From: Mesorhizobium sp. M00.F.Ca.ET.216.01.1.1
GTDB taxonomy: Bacteria; Pseudomonadota; Alphaproteobacteria; Rhizobiales; Rhizobiaceae
Length of the DNA stretch: 64,000 nt
Direction of reading: 5' to 3'
NCBI RefSeq assembly: GCF_004010325.2
Contig: NZ_SADR02000011.1
Coordinates: 1 to 64,000, forward strand
The position numbers and the translations under genes are program-made. A model generated the notes under the pieces. It made no database searches. It worked only from the letters and a program-made list of their open reading frames with translations, and was not told the DNA's origin. This document shows positions 20,017 to 29,062 of this stretch, piece by piece. Each line of letters begins with the position of its first letter. Positions within the stretch are counted from its first letter, which is position 1.

Positions 20017-21087
20017 CTAAAGACGCACACCGGTTGCGGCGTCGAACAGATGGACGTGGTCGGGATCTGTGGCAAGTCGGATCTTGTCGCCCGGCTTGAA
20101 CGGGTGGCGCTGGTTGAAGATCGCGCAGACGCGCTCGGCCGCAAGCGTTGCGAAGACTTCGATGTTGGCGCCCGTGGGCTCGACGACTTCAACGACTGCT
20201 TCCGAGCCGGCATCGCCTGTAGCGAGGCTGAAGTGTTCCGGTCTCACACCATATACCACTTTCTGACCTTCCCTTCCGCCGAATTCCTGGGGCGCTGCGA
20301 GCCGGGTCCCGTCCACCGCCTCGACAACCACGCCGATGTCGCTGCGCGCGAGCGTGCCCTCGATGAAGTTCATCGACGGCGATCCGATGAAATCAGCGAC
20401 GAACAGGTTTGCCGGGGTGTCGTAGAGTTGGAGTGGAGTGCCCACCTGCTCGACGCGGCCGGCGTTCATGACCACAATGCGATCGGCCATAGTCAACGCC
20501 TCGATCTGGTCATGCGTGACGTAGACAGAAGTCGTTTTGAGCCGTTGGTGGAGCGCCTTGATCTCGGTGCGCATGGTCACGCGCAGCTTAGCATCGAGGT
20601 TTGACAATGGCTCGTCGTAGAGGAAGACCTGGGCGTCGCGCACCAGCGCACGGCCCATAGCGACACGTTGCCGTTGGCCACCCGAAAGCTGGCGCGGTGA
20701 GCGCTGTAGATATTTCTGGAGATTGAGGATTTCGGCCGCTTCTTGAACACGGCTTGCAATCTCGCCTTTGGTCCTCTTGCGCAGTTTGAGGCTGAAGCCG
20801 ATGTTGTCGAAAACGGACATGTGCGGGTAGAGCGCATAGTTCTGGAACACCATAGCGATGTCGCGATCCTTCGGCGGAACCTTGTTGATCACTTTGCTGC
20901 CGATGGCGATCTCGCCCTTGGATATCGATTCCAGCCCGGCAATCATTCGCAGCAGAGTGGATTTGCCGCAGCCCGATGGTCCCACCAGCACCACGAACTC
21001 CTGGTCCTTGATGTCGATGCTGACGCCGTGAAGTATCTTCGCCGCGCCAAAGGCCTTTTCGACACCGCGAATTTCTACGGAGGCCAT
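20017..21087 (-). CDS. Sugar-type ABC importer ATPase (UgpC/MalK family)
   Basis: A 356-residue ATPase of the carbohydrate uptake-1 family. It has Walker A GPSGCGKST, signature LSGGQRQRVAMGRA, Walker B VFLYDEPLSNLDAKLR, and a C-terminal TOBE-type regulatory domain from about residue 235. It is last in the operon (binding protein, two permeases, ATPase). The stop codon converges with the PLP-enzyme gene. Substrate of the system is unknown; glycerol-phosphate, disaccharide and polyol importers share this architecture. Confidence 0.93.
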   Translation of the reverse strand: MASVEIRGVEKAFGAAKILHGVSIDIKDQEFVVLVGPSGCGKSTLLRMIAGLESISKGEIAIGSKVINKVPPKDRDIAMVFQNYALYPHMSVFDNIGFSLKLRKRTKGEIASRVQEAAEILNLQKYLQRSPRQLSGGQRQRVAMGRALVRDAQVFLYDEPLSNLDAKLRVTMRTEIKALHQRLKTTSVYVTHDQIEALTMADRIVVMNAGRVEQVGTPLQLYDTPANLFVADFIGSPSMNFIEGTLARSDIGVVVEAVDGTRLAAPQEFGGREGQKVVYGVRPEHFSLATGDAGSEAVVEVVEPTGANIEVFATLAAERVCAIFNQRHPFKPGDKIRLATDPDHVHLFDAATGVRL

Positions 21088-21121
21088 GTCTTTACTTTCC
21101 TTCTGCTGTGTCCGGCGGTGG

Positions 21122-21955
21122 CTACTTTACGGCTCCCAGTGCCATGCCGCGGATCAGGTAGCGCTGGAGCCATGAGAAGACGATAGCCACTGGCACCGTA
21201 GCCAGAACCGTTCCGGCCATGACGTGGTGCCATTCAATTTGATAGCGGCCCGCAACCTGCGCGAAGATCTGCACCGGCAGGGTGTAGTTCTCCGTGGAGC
21301 GGATCATGGTGAGGGCGAGGACGAACTCGTTCCAGCTATTGATGAATGAGAAGATGCCCGTGACCACCATTGCCGGCACCGCCAGCGGCAGAAATATCTT
21401 CGTCAGGCTGACGAAATGGTTGGCCCCGTCCATCCACGAAGCCTCTTCGAGTTCACGTGGAATGGTGTTGAAATAGCTCTGCAGCATCCAAATGGTGAAT
21501 GCCATGTTGAACGCCGCATAGGTGAGCACCAGAGAGTTCAGGTTGTTGACCAGCCCGAACTGCACCATCAGCCGGAATAGGCCGAGGACCAGGACGATGG
21601 GTGACATCATCTGCGTCATCAGCAGGAAGTTGCGATAGCTGCCCTTGCCGCGGAACCGATGTCGGGAAAGTGCGTAGGCCGCGGGGATGCTCAGGACCAG
21701 GGCAAGCGCAGTCGACGATACGCTCACATAGAGGCTGTTGAGCAATGCACCACCGAAATTGGTCTTCCCCCACATGTCTACGAAATTGCCCCAATGGAAC
21801 TCGCTGAAGGTCCATCGGGGCGGATACACGAAGAGCTCGTCGCGTGGACGAACGGCGGTCACGAACATCAACCCGAACGGAAATAGGATGACGATCATCA
21901 GTGGCGACAGGAGCACCCAGTAGAGGATGCTTTTCTTAAGCCGCGACATCATCAT
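21122..21955 (-). CDS. Sugar-type ABC importer permease 2 (MalG-like)
   Basis: A 277-residue inner-membrane permease with about six hydrophobic segments and the EAA loop [21 protein letters not shown], typical of MalG/UgpE. The start is the first of three consecutive ATGs, seven bases after GGGGAG; it overlaps the end of the preceding permease by 20 bases. It pairs with that permease in the membrane. Confidence 0.92.
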   Translation of the reverse strand: MMMSRLKKSILYWVLLSPLMIVILFPFGLMFVTAVRPRDELFVYPPRWTFSEFHWGNFVDMWGKTNFGGALLNSLYVSVSSTALALVLSIPAAYALSRHRFRGKGSYRNFLLMTQMMSPIVLVLGLFRLMVQFGLVNNLNSLVLTYAAFNMAFTIWMLQSYFNTIPRELEEASWMDGANHFVSLTKIFLPLAVPAMVVTGIFSFINSWNEFVLALTMIRSTENYTLPVQIFAQVAGRYQIEWHHVMAGTVLATVPVAIVFSWLQRYLIRGMALGAVK

Positions 21956-22853
21956 CTTTGTGCTCCCCGTCAACGGTACTGTCGGTTTCGGCACGCATGA
22001 CCATAACCACGTAGAGAGCCGTGAATATGAGCAGGACACCAAACATGATCAGCGAAATGGCCGAGGCTTTGCCCAGTTGGCCGAAGCGGAAAGCCAGCTT
22101 GTAGAGATATGTCACAAGAATATCGGTGCCGTTGGCGGGGCCGCCCTCGGTCATGACCCAGATAATGGGCAGCGAGTTGAACACGTAGATGACGTTGAGC
22201 ACGATCGCTATGTTGATGAAGGGCTTCATTAAAGGCAGCGTGATATAGCGGAACTGGTCCCAGCCCGTCGCCCCGTCAACCACGGATGCTTCGTAGGAAT
22301 CTTGGGGCAGCGACGAGAGTCCCCCGAGAAAGATCGTGGTCGTGAAGGGGATCGAGACCAGGATGCCGATCAGGATTTCAGCGGTGAACGCGAGTGGTGC
22401 GGTGGCCAGCCACTCGATCGGCTCGGCGATGACATGCAGGTCCATCAGCGTGGCATTGAGGAGCCCGGCGCGGCCATTGAGACCCCAGCGCCAGACCACT
22501 GCCGTCATCGTCAGCGAGATCGCCCAAGGCAGCATGATGATCACGCGCGCCAGGCTGCGACCGATGAAATCGTCGTTGAGGACGAGGGCGACGGGCAGCG
22601 AGATGAGCAGGGTCCCACCCACCACTGCGACCGTCCAGATTATGGTGCGCCACAGCGATTCGTAAAACAGCGGTTCACCGAAGACGTCTGTGAAGTTGTA
22701 CAGTCCGGCAAAGTCCCGCAACTGCCCAAACCGGCTGACTTCATGCAAAGACGTCCACGCCAGATCGACGATCGGGTAGCCGATGACGAACATCGCCAGC
22801 CCCAGGCTGGGCAGGATCATCAGCAGGGGCGTCGAACGCAATGCAGATTTCAT
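21936..22853 (-). CDS. Sugar-type ABC importer permease 1 (MalF-like)
   Basis: A 305-residue inner-membrane permease. The EAA loop reads [19 protein letters not shown] followed by LPLMKP, as in MalF/UgpA. I start at MKSALRST, because the open frame upstream runs into a palindromic repeat at 22895-22938 and gives a hydrophilic non-family extension. Between this gene and the binding-protein gene lie a terminator-like hairpin and the repeat, which should lower permease expression relative to the binding protein. Confidence 0.92.
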   Translation of the reverse strand: MKSALRSTPLLMILPSLGLAMFVIGYPIVDLAWTSLHEVSRFGQLRDFAGLYNFTDVFGEPLFYESLWRTIIWTVAVVGGTLLISLPVALVLNDDFIGRSLARVIIMLPWAISLTMTAVVWRWGLNGRAGLLNATLMDLHVIAEPIEWLATAPLAFTAEILIGILVSIPFTTTIFLGGLSSLPQDSYEASVVDGATGWDQFRYITLPLMKPFINIAIVLNVIYVFNSLPIIWVMTEGGPANGTDILVTYLYKLAFRFGQLGKASAISLIMFGVLLIFTALYVVMVMRAETDSTVDGEHKDDDVAA

Positions 22854-22894
22854 ACGCTGAACCAGGGTTTCGGCGGGGTTATATGAATTGCCTA

Positions 22895-22938
22895 GAGCAT
22901 CGGACCCAAAGTGGGTACCGGTTTTGGGTCCGATGCTC
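22895..22938. repeat. Rhizobial intergenic palindromic repeat
   Basis: Two perfect 16-base arms, GAGCATCGGACCCAAA (22895-22910) and its reverse complement (22923-22938), surround GTGGGTACCGGT. The AAGTG..CCGGTTTT core resembles the short palindromic elements dispersed in Mesorhizobium and Rhizobium intergenic regions. It sits between binding-protein and permease genes and will form a strong RNA hairpin. Confidence 0.7.
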
Positions 22939-22995
22939 AAACAAAAGTTTAGAGCGGCTGTACAATTCGACTTGAAAGTCCGCCGCTCTAGTTGG

Positions 22996-23025
22996 AAAAA
23001 GGGGCGGCAATGGGCTGCCGCCCCT
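22996..23025 (-). terminator. Terminator-like hairpin after the binding-protein gene
   Basis: On the minus strand a perfect 10-bp stem (arms 23016-23025 and 23000-23009, loop of six) is followed by five T residues. It begins 15 bases after the stop codon of the binding-protein gene. As the permease genes continue in the same direction, it is probably a partial terminator or mRNA-stabilising end. Confidence 0.7.
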
Positions 23026-23039
23026 ACAAACCAACGGTA

Positions 23040-24272
23040 CTACTTGCTGCGGATAGTGTTGATTTGCGCCGCAGCGGCCTGAAGGGCGGCCTCCGGAGCC
23101 TGCTGGCCCAGATAGATCTGCTGCATCGTCCGAACGGTGATGTCGGCGATTTCCTCCCAGTTTGCGATGGTAGGAGCAAACTTGGCGTAGGGCAGACCGG
23201 CGGCGAAGCCGGAGATATCTGGGTCGGTCTTGTAAAATTCCTCTGCTGCGACGTTCTTGGTCACAGGCAGGAAGCCTTCGCCATGATCGAACTTGGTGCG
23301 CCATTCGTCCTTGTAGGCGAACTCGATGAACTTCCAGGCTGCGTCCTTGACGTCCGAATTGGCGAACATCATCAACGTATCGGTGACCCCATACGTGGCC
23401 TTTGCCTTGCCTTCGGGAAAGGGCATGATCTTGTAGTGCAGATTGGGTGCCTCAGCCTTGATTTGGGGGATCAGCATTGGAAAGGTGAAAACCATGCCGA
23501 CCTTGCCCTGCTTGAACAGGTTGAAGACCTCTTCACGATTGTAGTTGGTCGGCGACGGCTGGGTCAGACGCTCGTCGATCATGGTCTTGTACAAGACCGC
23601 AGCTTTGAGAGCTTCAGGACTGTCGAGCCCGCTGGTGCCGTCGGCCTTGAGGATGTCGCCGCCGTGCGTCCACAGCGAGTAGTAATAGTATGCGTCCGTC
23701 TCGATCTCCTTGCCTTGCAAACCGAAACCAAAGGTATCGGGGAGCGCGGAAAGTTTCTTGGCCGCGTCGTAGAATTCGTCCCAGTTGGTCGGGGGCGTAG
23801 CGCCTGCCTTCTCGAACAGATCCGTGTTGATCATCATCGCACGGGCGGACGCCGCGACCGGCAGTCCCATAATCTTGCCGTCAACGACCGAAGGGGCCAT
23901 GAAGGTGTCGATGAAAGTCGATTTGAATTCGGGCGTCAGGTGGGCATCCAGCGACTCAGCTACGCCCTGCGAGGCGAAGTCGAGCAGCCAGCGCGTTCCG
24001 ATGATCGATATGTCAGGTGTGGTGCCGCCGGCGATGTCAGAGGTCAGCCGCTGCAGCAGCGTATCCCACGGCACGACCTGGATTTTGATGTCGATGTCCG
24101 GATTCTCTTTTTCGAAGGCAGCCGCAACTTGCTCGAAATAAGGACCGGTATTCGAACTATATTCCGCGACCGTGAAATCGACGCGGGTCTGCGACTGTGC
24201 GGGAACAATTGCTCCCAAGACGCCAATGGCAAGCGTTGAAGCTGCTATTGTCTTCCATGATATGGGCTTCAT
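23040..24272 (-). CDS. Extracellular solute-binding protein, family 1
   Basis: A 410-residue periplasmic binding protein, first gene of the importer operon. The signal peptide ends near residue 28 (GAIVPAQSQ), then VDFTVAEYSSNTGPYFEQVAAAF begins the mature MalE/UgpB-type fold; PDIDIKIQVVPWDTLLQRL is the usual early helix-strand pair. Ligand is not readable from sequence. Gene order and the hairpin after its stop codon fit high-level expression relative to the membrane parts. Confidence 0.9.
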   Translation of the reverse strand: MKPISWKTIAASTLAIGVLGAIVPAQSQTRVDFTVAEYSSNTGPYFEQVAAAFEKENPDIDIKIQVVPWDTLLQRLTSDIAGGTTPDISIIGTRWLLDFASQGVAESLDAHLTPEFKSTFIDTFMAPSVVDGKIMGLPVAASARAMMINTDLFEKAGATPPTNWDEFYDAAKKLSALPDTFGFGLQGKEIETDAYYYYSLWTHGGDILKADGTSGLDSPEALKAAVLYKTMIDERLTQPSPTNYNREEVFNLFKQGKVGMVFTFPMLIPQIKAEAPNLHYKIMPFPEGKAKATYGVTDTLMMFANSDVKDAAWKFIEFAYKDEWRTKFDHGEGFLPVTKNVAAEEFYKTDPDISGFAAGLPYAKFAPTIANWEEIADITVRTMQQIYLGQQAPEAALQAAAAQINTIRSK

Positions 24273-24601
24273 CTCTGTCGTTCTCCATCTGCCATCCTTG
24301 CTGAGGTGGAGTTCCGAATGGCGACTTCCAACAGCCTAGGCAGTAGGCTCACATTGCGCTGCACGGCACGCGCTAGAAAATAGAATTATCGCATGCCGGT
24401 ATGAAGCTGCCGCATAGTTTGAGCTGTCGTCGGGCGTCGCACCGGATTGCCGATTCAGAGACGTCCCGATGCCTTCTGGCGAGGTTCCATCAAGAGGAAA
24501 ACCCGAGCGCGCGAACTCATGGCTGCGCTCCTCGGGCGAATCGCCCCAAGCGAAAAATAGGACAAAACAGCAACCGTCAACGCCTTTCAGCGCTGGGTGT
24601 T
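24273..24601. other. Promoter region of the family-1 importer operon
   Basis: This 329-base gap separates the epimerase-fold gene from the binding-protein gene, both on the minus strand. I see no gene, tRNA or clear operator palindrome. It presumably carries the importer promoter. Confidence 0.5.
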
Positions 24602-25480
24602 CTATTGCGCATTGCGCCAGGAATATTCCGGCGTGAATCCGAGTACGCGGCGCGCCTTGTCGATGGACAGCAGGGTCTCTCTGCCGTCGAGAGCTTTTCG
24701 CAGCGGGACCCCAGGATAGATTTGCTTCATCAGCGCAGCGCTCTCGCATTCCATGACGGTGTCGGCATTGGCAATGATGAAGTGATCGGCGCCGACGAAG
24801 TCAACGTGCAGGGCCTTGCGGACAGCCTGCGCGCAGTCGCGGGCGTCGATATAACCCCAGAGATTCCATTCGCGCAGGTGCCCGTCCTCCTGCCATCCGG
24901 GGAAGCGCTTGTAGTCGCCAGGCTCCATCACATTGGAAAGGCGCAGTCCGATGAATGTCGTGTCGGGATTCCAGCGCTGCATCTGACGTGCCATCTCTTC
25001 GCCGAGGTCCTTGGAAAGCGAGTAGGCGCTCTCGGGGCGCATCGGATGCTCCTCGTCGATCGGCGCATAGGCCGGCGGATTGGCCGGATTGAACGGCAAC
25101 CCCAAAGTCGTTTCGCTTGACGCCCAGACGATGCGCTTGACCCCGCTGCGGATGGCAGCGTCAAAGACGTGATAGGTCGAAATCACGTTGTTGCGGAAGG
25201 TTACGTCTTCCGGGACCAGATCGGGAGCCGGAACGGCGGCAAAATGTACCACCGCATCGGGGGTACGAAACTTGCGGAACGGATGATCCTTGCCGCCGGT
25301 CCACTGCATCGCATCGATGACCTGTCCAAAGTCCTTCAGATCCACCTTGTAGAATGGGCATATCGGATCGGTGGAGGGCTGCATGTCGATATTGAGGACG
25401 CTGTAGCCGTGCGCAACCAAGTCTCTGCAAACCGCCCGACCCGCCTTGCCACTGCCGCCGGTAACAATCACGTTTTTCAT
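24602..25480 (-). CDS. NAD-dependent epimerase/dehydratase-fold protein (uronate dehydrogenase-like)
   Basis: A 292-residue extended SDR. The NAD motif is GGSGKAGR (about residues 8-15), the catalytic pair is WASSETT with YSLSKDLGEE, and WGYIDARDCAQA is a late conserved strand. This subfamily contains uronate and aldose dehydrogenases as well as true sugar epimerases. The start is the ATG of MKNVIVTGG with GGAGG nine bases before it. It has a clear paralogue at 30225-31118, also next to an ABC importer. Given its neighbours I favour oxidation of an imported sugar or acid sugar. Confidence 0.85.
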   Translation of the reverse strand: MKNVIVTGGSGKAGRAVCRDLVAHGYSVLNIDMQPSTDPICPFYKVDLKDFGQVIDAMQWTGGKDHPFRKFRTPDAVVHFAAVPAPDLVPEDVTFRNNVISTYHVFDAAIRSGVKRIVWASSETTLGLPFNPANPPAYAPIDEEHPMRPESAYSLSKDLGEEMARQMQRWNPDTTFIGLRLSNVMEPGDYKRFPGWQEDGHLREWNLWGYIDARDCAQAVRKALHVDFVGADHFIIANADTVMECESAALMKQIYPGVPLRKALDGRETLLSIDKARRVLGFTPEYSWRNAQ

Positions 25481-25748
25481 TTCGACTTCCTCCAATTTGC
25501 GCGCGGCACCGTTCGCCCAAACCCACGTGGTGGTCAGTCGGCGTTGCAGGATGGGCGAAGTCTAGTTGCACGGTGGACGCCCGTGCGAATGCCAAATTCT
25601 GATTCCGCCATGTGTCTTGGGCATTGGGCTGCGAATGATGTCGACTGCTAAGGTTAGATGTTGCTGAGCGGCGAGAATAGGAAATTGGGGCAGTCCCAGT
25701 CCCGAGCGTGGATCCAGGTGGCCTTGGCTTAAAATAGAGGAAGCAGAG

Positions 25749-26552
25749 ATGTCGCGGCATTCCGGCACGGTGGCATTGGTGACTGGCGCAGGACACGGGA
25801 TCGGACGCGCGATAGCCCTGCAGTTGGCGCGCGAGGGCGCGGCGGTCACCGTGGCCGAGATCAACGAGGATTGGGGACGCGAAACTGTCGAGCTGCTGAA
25901 GGCCGCCGGCGCCCGGACGCATTTCGTCAAAGCCGATATCACCAATTTTGCGGAAGTCGAGGCGGCGTTCGCCGATGCCACCGCCGCCCTTGGTCCCATC
26001 TCGCTCCTGGTCAACAACGCCGCCTTCACCGACGCCGGCAATCTCGCGGACATTGCGCTCGACGGCTGGCACAAGGAAATCGACGTTAATCTCAATGGCA
26101 CCTATCACTGCATCCGTGCCATCTTGCCGCTGATGCGGGCGCAGGGCGGCGGGGCGATCGTCAACATCTCCTCGGTCAACGCCACGCGCTATTTCGGCAA
26201 CCCCAGCTACAGCGCCGCCAAGGCTGGGATCATCAGTCTCACCCAGTCGGTGGCCAGCGAATTCGGCCGCGACGGAATTCGCTGCAATGCGGTCTGCCCC
26301 GGCTCCGTGCGCACCGACAACATCACCTGGACCACTCGCCAGCAGAAGGATCCACAGGTGTTCCAAAAGCTGGCGCGTTGGTACCCGCTGGGCCGCGTCG
26401 CCGAACCCGAGGACATCGCCAATGCCGTGGCGTTTCTCGGCTCCGATCAGGCTGGCTACATCACCGGCGCGGTGCTGCCGGTGGACGGCGGTCTGCTCGC
26501 CGGAATGAACGTGATGATCGACGAATTCATCCTCGAATCCCGCAACGACTGA
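25749..26552 (+). CDS. Short-chain dehydrogenase/reductase
   Basis: A 267-residue SDR with TGAGHGIGRA (cofactor), LVNNAAF, serine in ISSVNA, YSAAK and NAVCPGSV, all in proper order. The C-terminal GAVLPVDGGLLAG is normal. It is divergent from the epimerase-fold gene and 15 bases upstream of an ornithine-cyclodeaminase-family gene, so the two are probably cotranscribed. Substrate unknown; the family oxidises or reduces secondary alcohols. Confidence 0.88.
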   Translation: MSRHSGTVALVTGAGHGIGRAIALQLAREGAAVTVAEINEDWGRETVELLKAAGARTHFVKADITNFAEVEAAFADATAALGPISLLVNNAAFTDAGNLADIALDGWHKEIDVNLNGTYHCIRAILPLMRAQGGGAIVNISSVNATRYFGNPSYSAAKAGIISLTQSVASEFGRDGIRCNAVCPGSVRTDNITWTTRQQKDPQVFQKLARWYPLGRVAEPEDIANAVAFLGSDQAGYITGAVLPVDGGLLAGMNVMIDEFILESRND

Positions 26553-26567
26553 GTTGGAAAGTCCACG

Positions 26568-27539
26568 ATGCTGATCATTTCCGAAGACCTGGCGCGCCGC
26601 CTGGTGAGCGTCGAAGACGCGATCGGCGCAGTCGAACAGACCTTCGCGACGATGGCCAGGAGCTACGCACGCAATTACCCCGTGGTGCGCGAGATCGTGG
26701 GCTACCGGGATGCCGTCTTCGGGGTCAAGACCGGTGCTGACGTCAACGCCCCCTTCCTTGGGCTCAAGGCCGGCGGCTATTGGCCCCACAATTTGGGCCG
26801 GGGCCTGACTAACCATCAGTCCGCCACTTTGCTTTTCGATCCCGAGACCGGACGCGCCGCGGCGCTGATAAGCGCCAACTATCTTACCGGTGTGCGAACC
26901 GGCGCGGCCAGTGCCATCGCAACGAAATATCTTTCCCGCCCGGACGCTCAGACATTGGGCATCATCGGGACAGGAGCGCAGTCGACCTATCAGCTGCGGG
27001 CGACATTGGCGGTACGGAACATCCGCCGGGTTTTCGCCTGGGATACCTCGCTCGCCAATCTCACAGCCTTTGGTGAGACGGTCCGGGAGTTTGGTCTCGA
27101 TTATCTGCCGCAGGTCGGGCGCGAGGCAGTGGCGGCCAATGCCGATGTATTGATCACGGTCACGCCGTCGCAGCAGGCCCTGGTGCAAAAGCAATGGGTC
27201 CGTCCCGGCACCCACATCAGCGCCATGGGCGCTGACACGAAAGGCAAGCAGGAGCTCGACCCTTCCCTGGTCGCTACAACGGCAATCTTCGTGGACGAGG
27301 CTGCCCAGTCCTTCACCATCGGCGAATGCCAGCACGCGTACGCTGCGGGCCTGATCGGCGAGAAGGACGTGCGCGCAAGCCTTGGCTCCGTCATCGCCGG
27401 GATAGCCGAAGGGCGACGCAGTGCCGACGAGATTACCCTGTTTGACGGTACCGGCGTCTCGCTGCAGGATCTGGTGGTGGCAAACCTGGCCGTCAAGCGC
27501 GCCACCGAGCAGGGGCTTGGTGCAAGTGTGGATTTCTGA
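26568..27539 (+). CDS. Ornithine cyclodeaminase / mu-crystallin family protein
   Basis: A 323-residue protein with the family Rossmann motif GIIGTGAQSTYQLRA (about residues 125-139) and the substrate-loop NHQSATLLFDPETG. Members include ornithine cyclodeaminase, alanine dehydrogenase, ketimine reductases and the iminosuccinate reductase BhcD. I cannot choose among them from sequence. In this neighbourhood a ketimine or imino-acid reductase would fit with the D-threonine-aldolase-like enzyme seven kilobases away, but the genes are not in one operon. Confidence 0.85.
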   Translation: MLIISEDLARRLVSVEDAIGAVEQTFATMARSYARNYPVVREIVGYRDAVFGVKTGADVNAPFLGLKAGGYWPHNLGRGLTNHQSATLLFDPETGRAAALISANYLTGVRTGAASAIATKYLSRPDAQTLGIIGTGAQSTYQLRATLAVRNIRRVFAWDTSLANLTAFGETVREFGLDYLPQVGREAVAANADVLITVTPSQQALVQKQWVRPGTHISAMGADTKGKQELDPSLVATTAIFVDEAAQSFTIGECQHAYAAGLIGEKDVRASLGSVIAGIAEGRRSADEITLFDGTGVSLQDLVVANLAVKRATEQGLGASVDF

Positions 27540-27721
27540 ACGCGAGCGCAGACCGCCGAGGTACATGCGCCGAACCGTGCTTCGCGCACTTGGCCGGCCG
27601 CCACAGCGCTTCGGCGAGCGGATCGGGCATAGCGCCCAACGCAAGGCGTAGATGTCGGCGCCAAGGATGAGATTTTACGGCCTCATTTCGGCTGGTCGTC
27701 GCGCCGCCATGGCGGGCATCA

Positions 27722-27815
27722 GATGTCGTTAACATCGCGGCCGGCCTGCATCTCGGCGGCAATAAATCCTATCCAGACATCCAGCCCTTCGGCGGGTTCG
27801 CGGACACATCGCTGT
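27722..27815 (+). pseudogene. Possible enolase-superfamily C-terminal remnant
   Basis: One frame reads NIAAGLHLGGNKSYPDIQP then FGGFADTS, which resembles the end of mandelate-racemase/galactonate-dehydratase proteins. It has no start, no upstream continuation of the family and soon runs out of similarity. The rest of the 324-base gap from 27540 to 27863 shows nothing recognisable. Confidence 0.3.
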
Positions 27816-27863
27816 GGAAGAGGGCTTGTCAGGCTCCCAGAGAGGTCTGCACCGCACCGAAAC

Positions 27864-28949
27864 TCAGGCATCGAGAATATTATGGCCGCGTATCGCCCTG
27901 CAGACAGCGTCGGTGACATCACTGGTCGATGCCTTGCCACCCAGGTCAGGCGTCATGATGCCGGAGGCGCAAACCCGCTCGATGGCTTGCATCAACTGGG
28001 CAGACGCGGCGCCTTCGCCCAGATGATCCAGCATCTGAACGGCCGTGCAGAAAGTAGCAATCGGATTGGCGATTCCCTTGCCCGCGATATCGAAGGCGGA
28101 ACCGTGAATCGGCTCGAACATCGAGGGAAAGCGTCGCTCGGGATCGATGTTGGCTGTCGAGGCCACGCCGATGCTACCGGCCAGCGCGCCAGCCAAGTCG
28201 GACAATATGTCAGCGTGCAGATTGGTCGCAACGATCGTGTCGAGGCTTTGCGGCTTCATCACCATGCGCACCGTCATGGCGTCGACCAGCATCTTGTCCC
28301 AGACAACGTCCGGAAAGTCGCGTGAGACGTGCTCAGCGATTTCATCCCACATCACCATGCCGTGGCGCTGGGCGTTGGACTTGGTTACGACAGTCAGGCG
28401 TTTCTTGGGGCGCGAGCGAGACAACAAAAAGGCGTAACGCATGATGCGCTCGACGCCAACTCGCGTAAACACCGATACTTCGGTAGCCACTTCCTCCGGC
28501 AATCCGCGGTGAACCCGACCGCCTGCGCCCGAGTACTCGCCTTCCGAATTTTCCCTCACTATCACCCAGTCCAGATCGCCGACGCCCGCGTTGCGTAGCG
28601 GAGAAGTGATGCCCGGGAGGATCTTGGCCGGCCGCACATTGGCGTATTGGTCGAAGCCCTGGCAGATCGGCAGCCGTAACCCCCACAGAGTCACATGGTC
28701 CGGAACGTCGACCGCGCCAACAGCACCGAAAAAGATGGCATCAAAACGCTTGAGCCTTTCCAATCCATCGGCCGGCATCATCACCCCGTGGCGTTTGTAA
28801 TACGCCGACCCCCAATCGAAGATCTCGTAGTTCAGCCGCAGATCGTCGCGCCGCTCGGCCAGCACCTTCAACACGGCGATGCCGGCACCGATTACTTCAG
28901 GGCCGATCCCATCCGCAGGTATCGCGGCAATAGAAAACTCTCGCACCAT
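27864..28949 (-). CDS. Tartrate dehydrogenase/decarboxylase-like beta-decarboxylating dehydrogenase
   Basis: A 361-residue member of the isocitrate/isopropylmalate dehydrogenase family. It starts AAIPADGIGPEV, and the FDWGSAYYKRHGVMMPADG stretch is characteristic of tartrate dehydrogenase (TtuC/YeaU) and D-malate dehydrogenase. VRENSEGEYSG and NLHADILSDL supply substrate- and metal-binding residues. Such enzymes use NAD with Mn2+ and a monovalent cation on tartrate, D-malate or related acids. It is directly downstream of the LacI-family gene on the same strand and near a four-carbon acid-sugar locus, consistent with a C4 hydroxy-acid substrate. Confidence 0.85.
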   Translation of the reverse strand: MVREFSIAAIPADGIGPEVIGAGIAVLKVLAERRDDLRLNYEIFDWGSAYYKRHGVMMPADGLERLKRFDAIFFGAVGAVDVPDHVTLWGLRLPICQGFDQYANVRPAKILPGITSPLRNAGVGDLDWVIVRENSEGEYSGAGGRVHRGLPEEVATEVSVFTRVGVERIMRYAFLLSRSRPKKRLTVVTKSNAQRHGMVMWDEIAEHVSRDFPDVVWDKMLVDAMTVRMVMKPQSLDTIVATNLHADILSDLAGALAGSIGVASTANIDPERRFPSMFEPIHGSAFDIAGKGIANPIATFCTAVQMLDHLGEGAASAQLMQAIERVCASGIMTPDLGGKASTSDVTDAVCRAIRGHNILDA

Positions 28950-29062
28950 ATATCTCCCCTCGGCCGGACCGCATGCCTCTGTGAATACTTTTACCCCGGC
29001 TTTCGAGATGTTGTAGCCAGGATCGCCTCGGTCGCGTGGTGATGCCCTGCCTTGCTGCGGGG

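Noticed and set aside
18811..27539. A beta-hydroxyaspartate cycle (BhcC-like and BhcD-like enzymes)
   Set aside because: The aldolase-like and ornithine-cyclodeaminase-like genes are seven kilobases apart, in different operons, and no BhcA aminotransferase or BhcB dehydratase is present.
25496..27644. A very long minus-strand open frame opposite the SDR and ornithine-cyclodeaminase genes
   Set aside because: It mirrors two well-supported plus-strand genes, has no family motifs, and is a codon-bias artefact of high-GC DNA.
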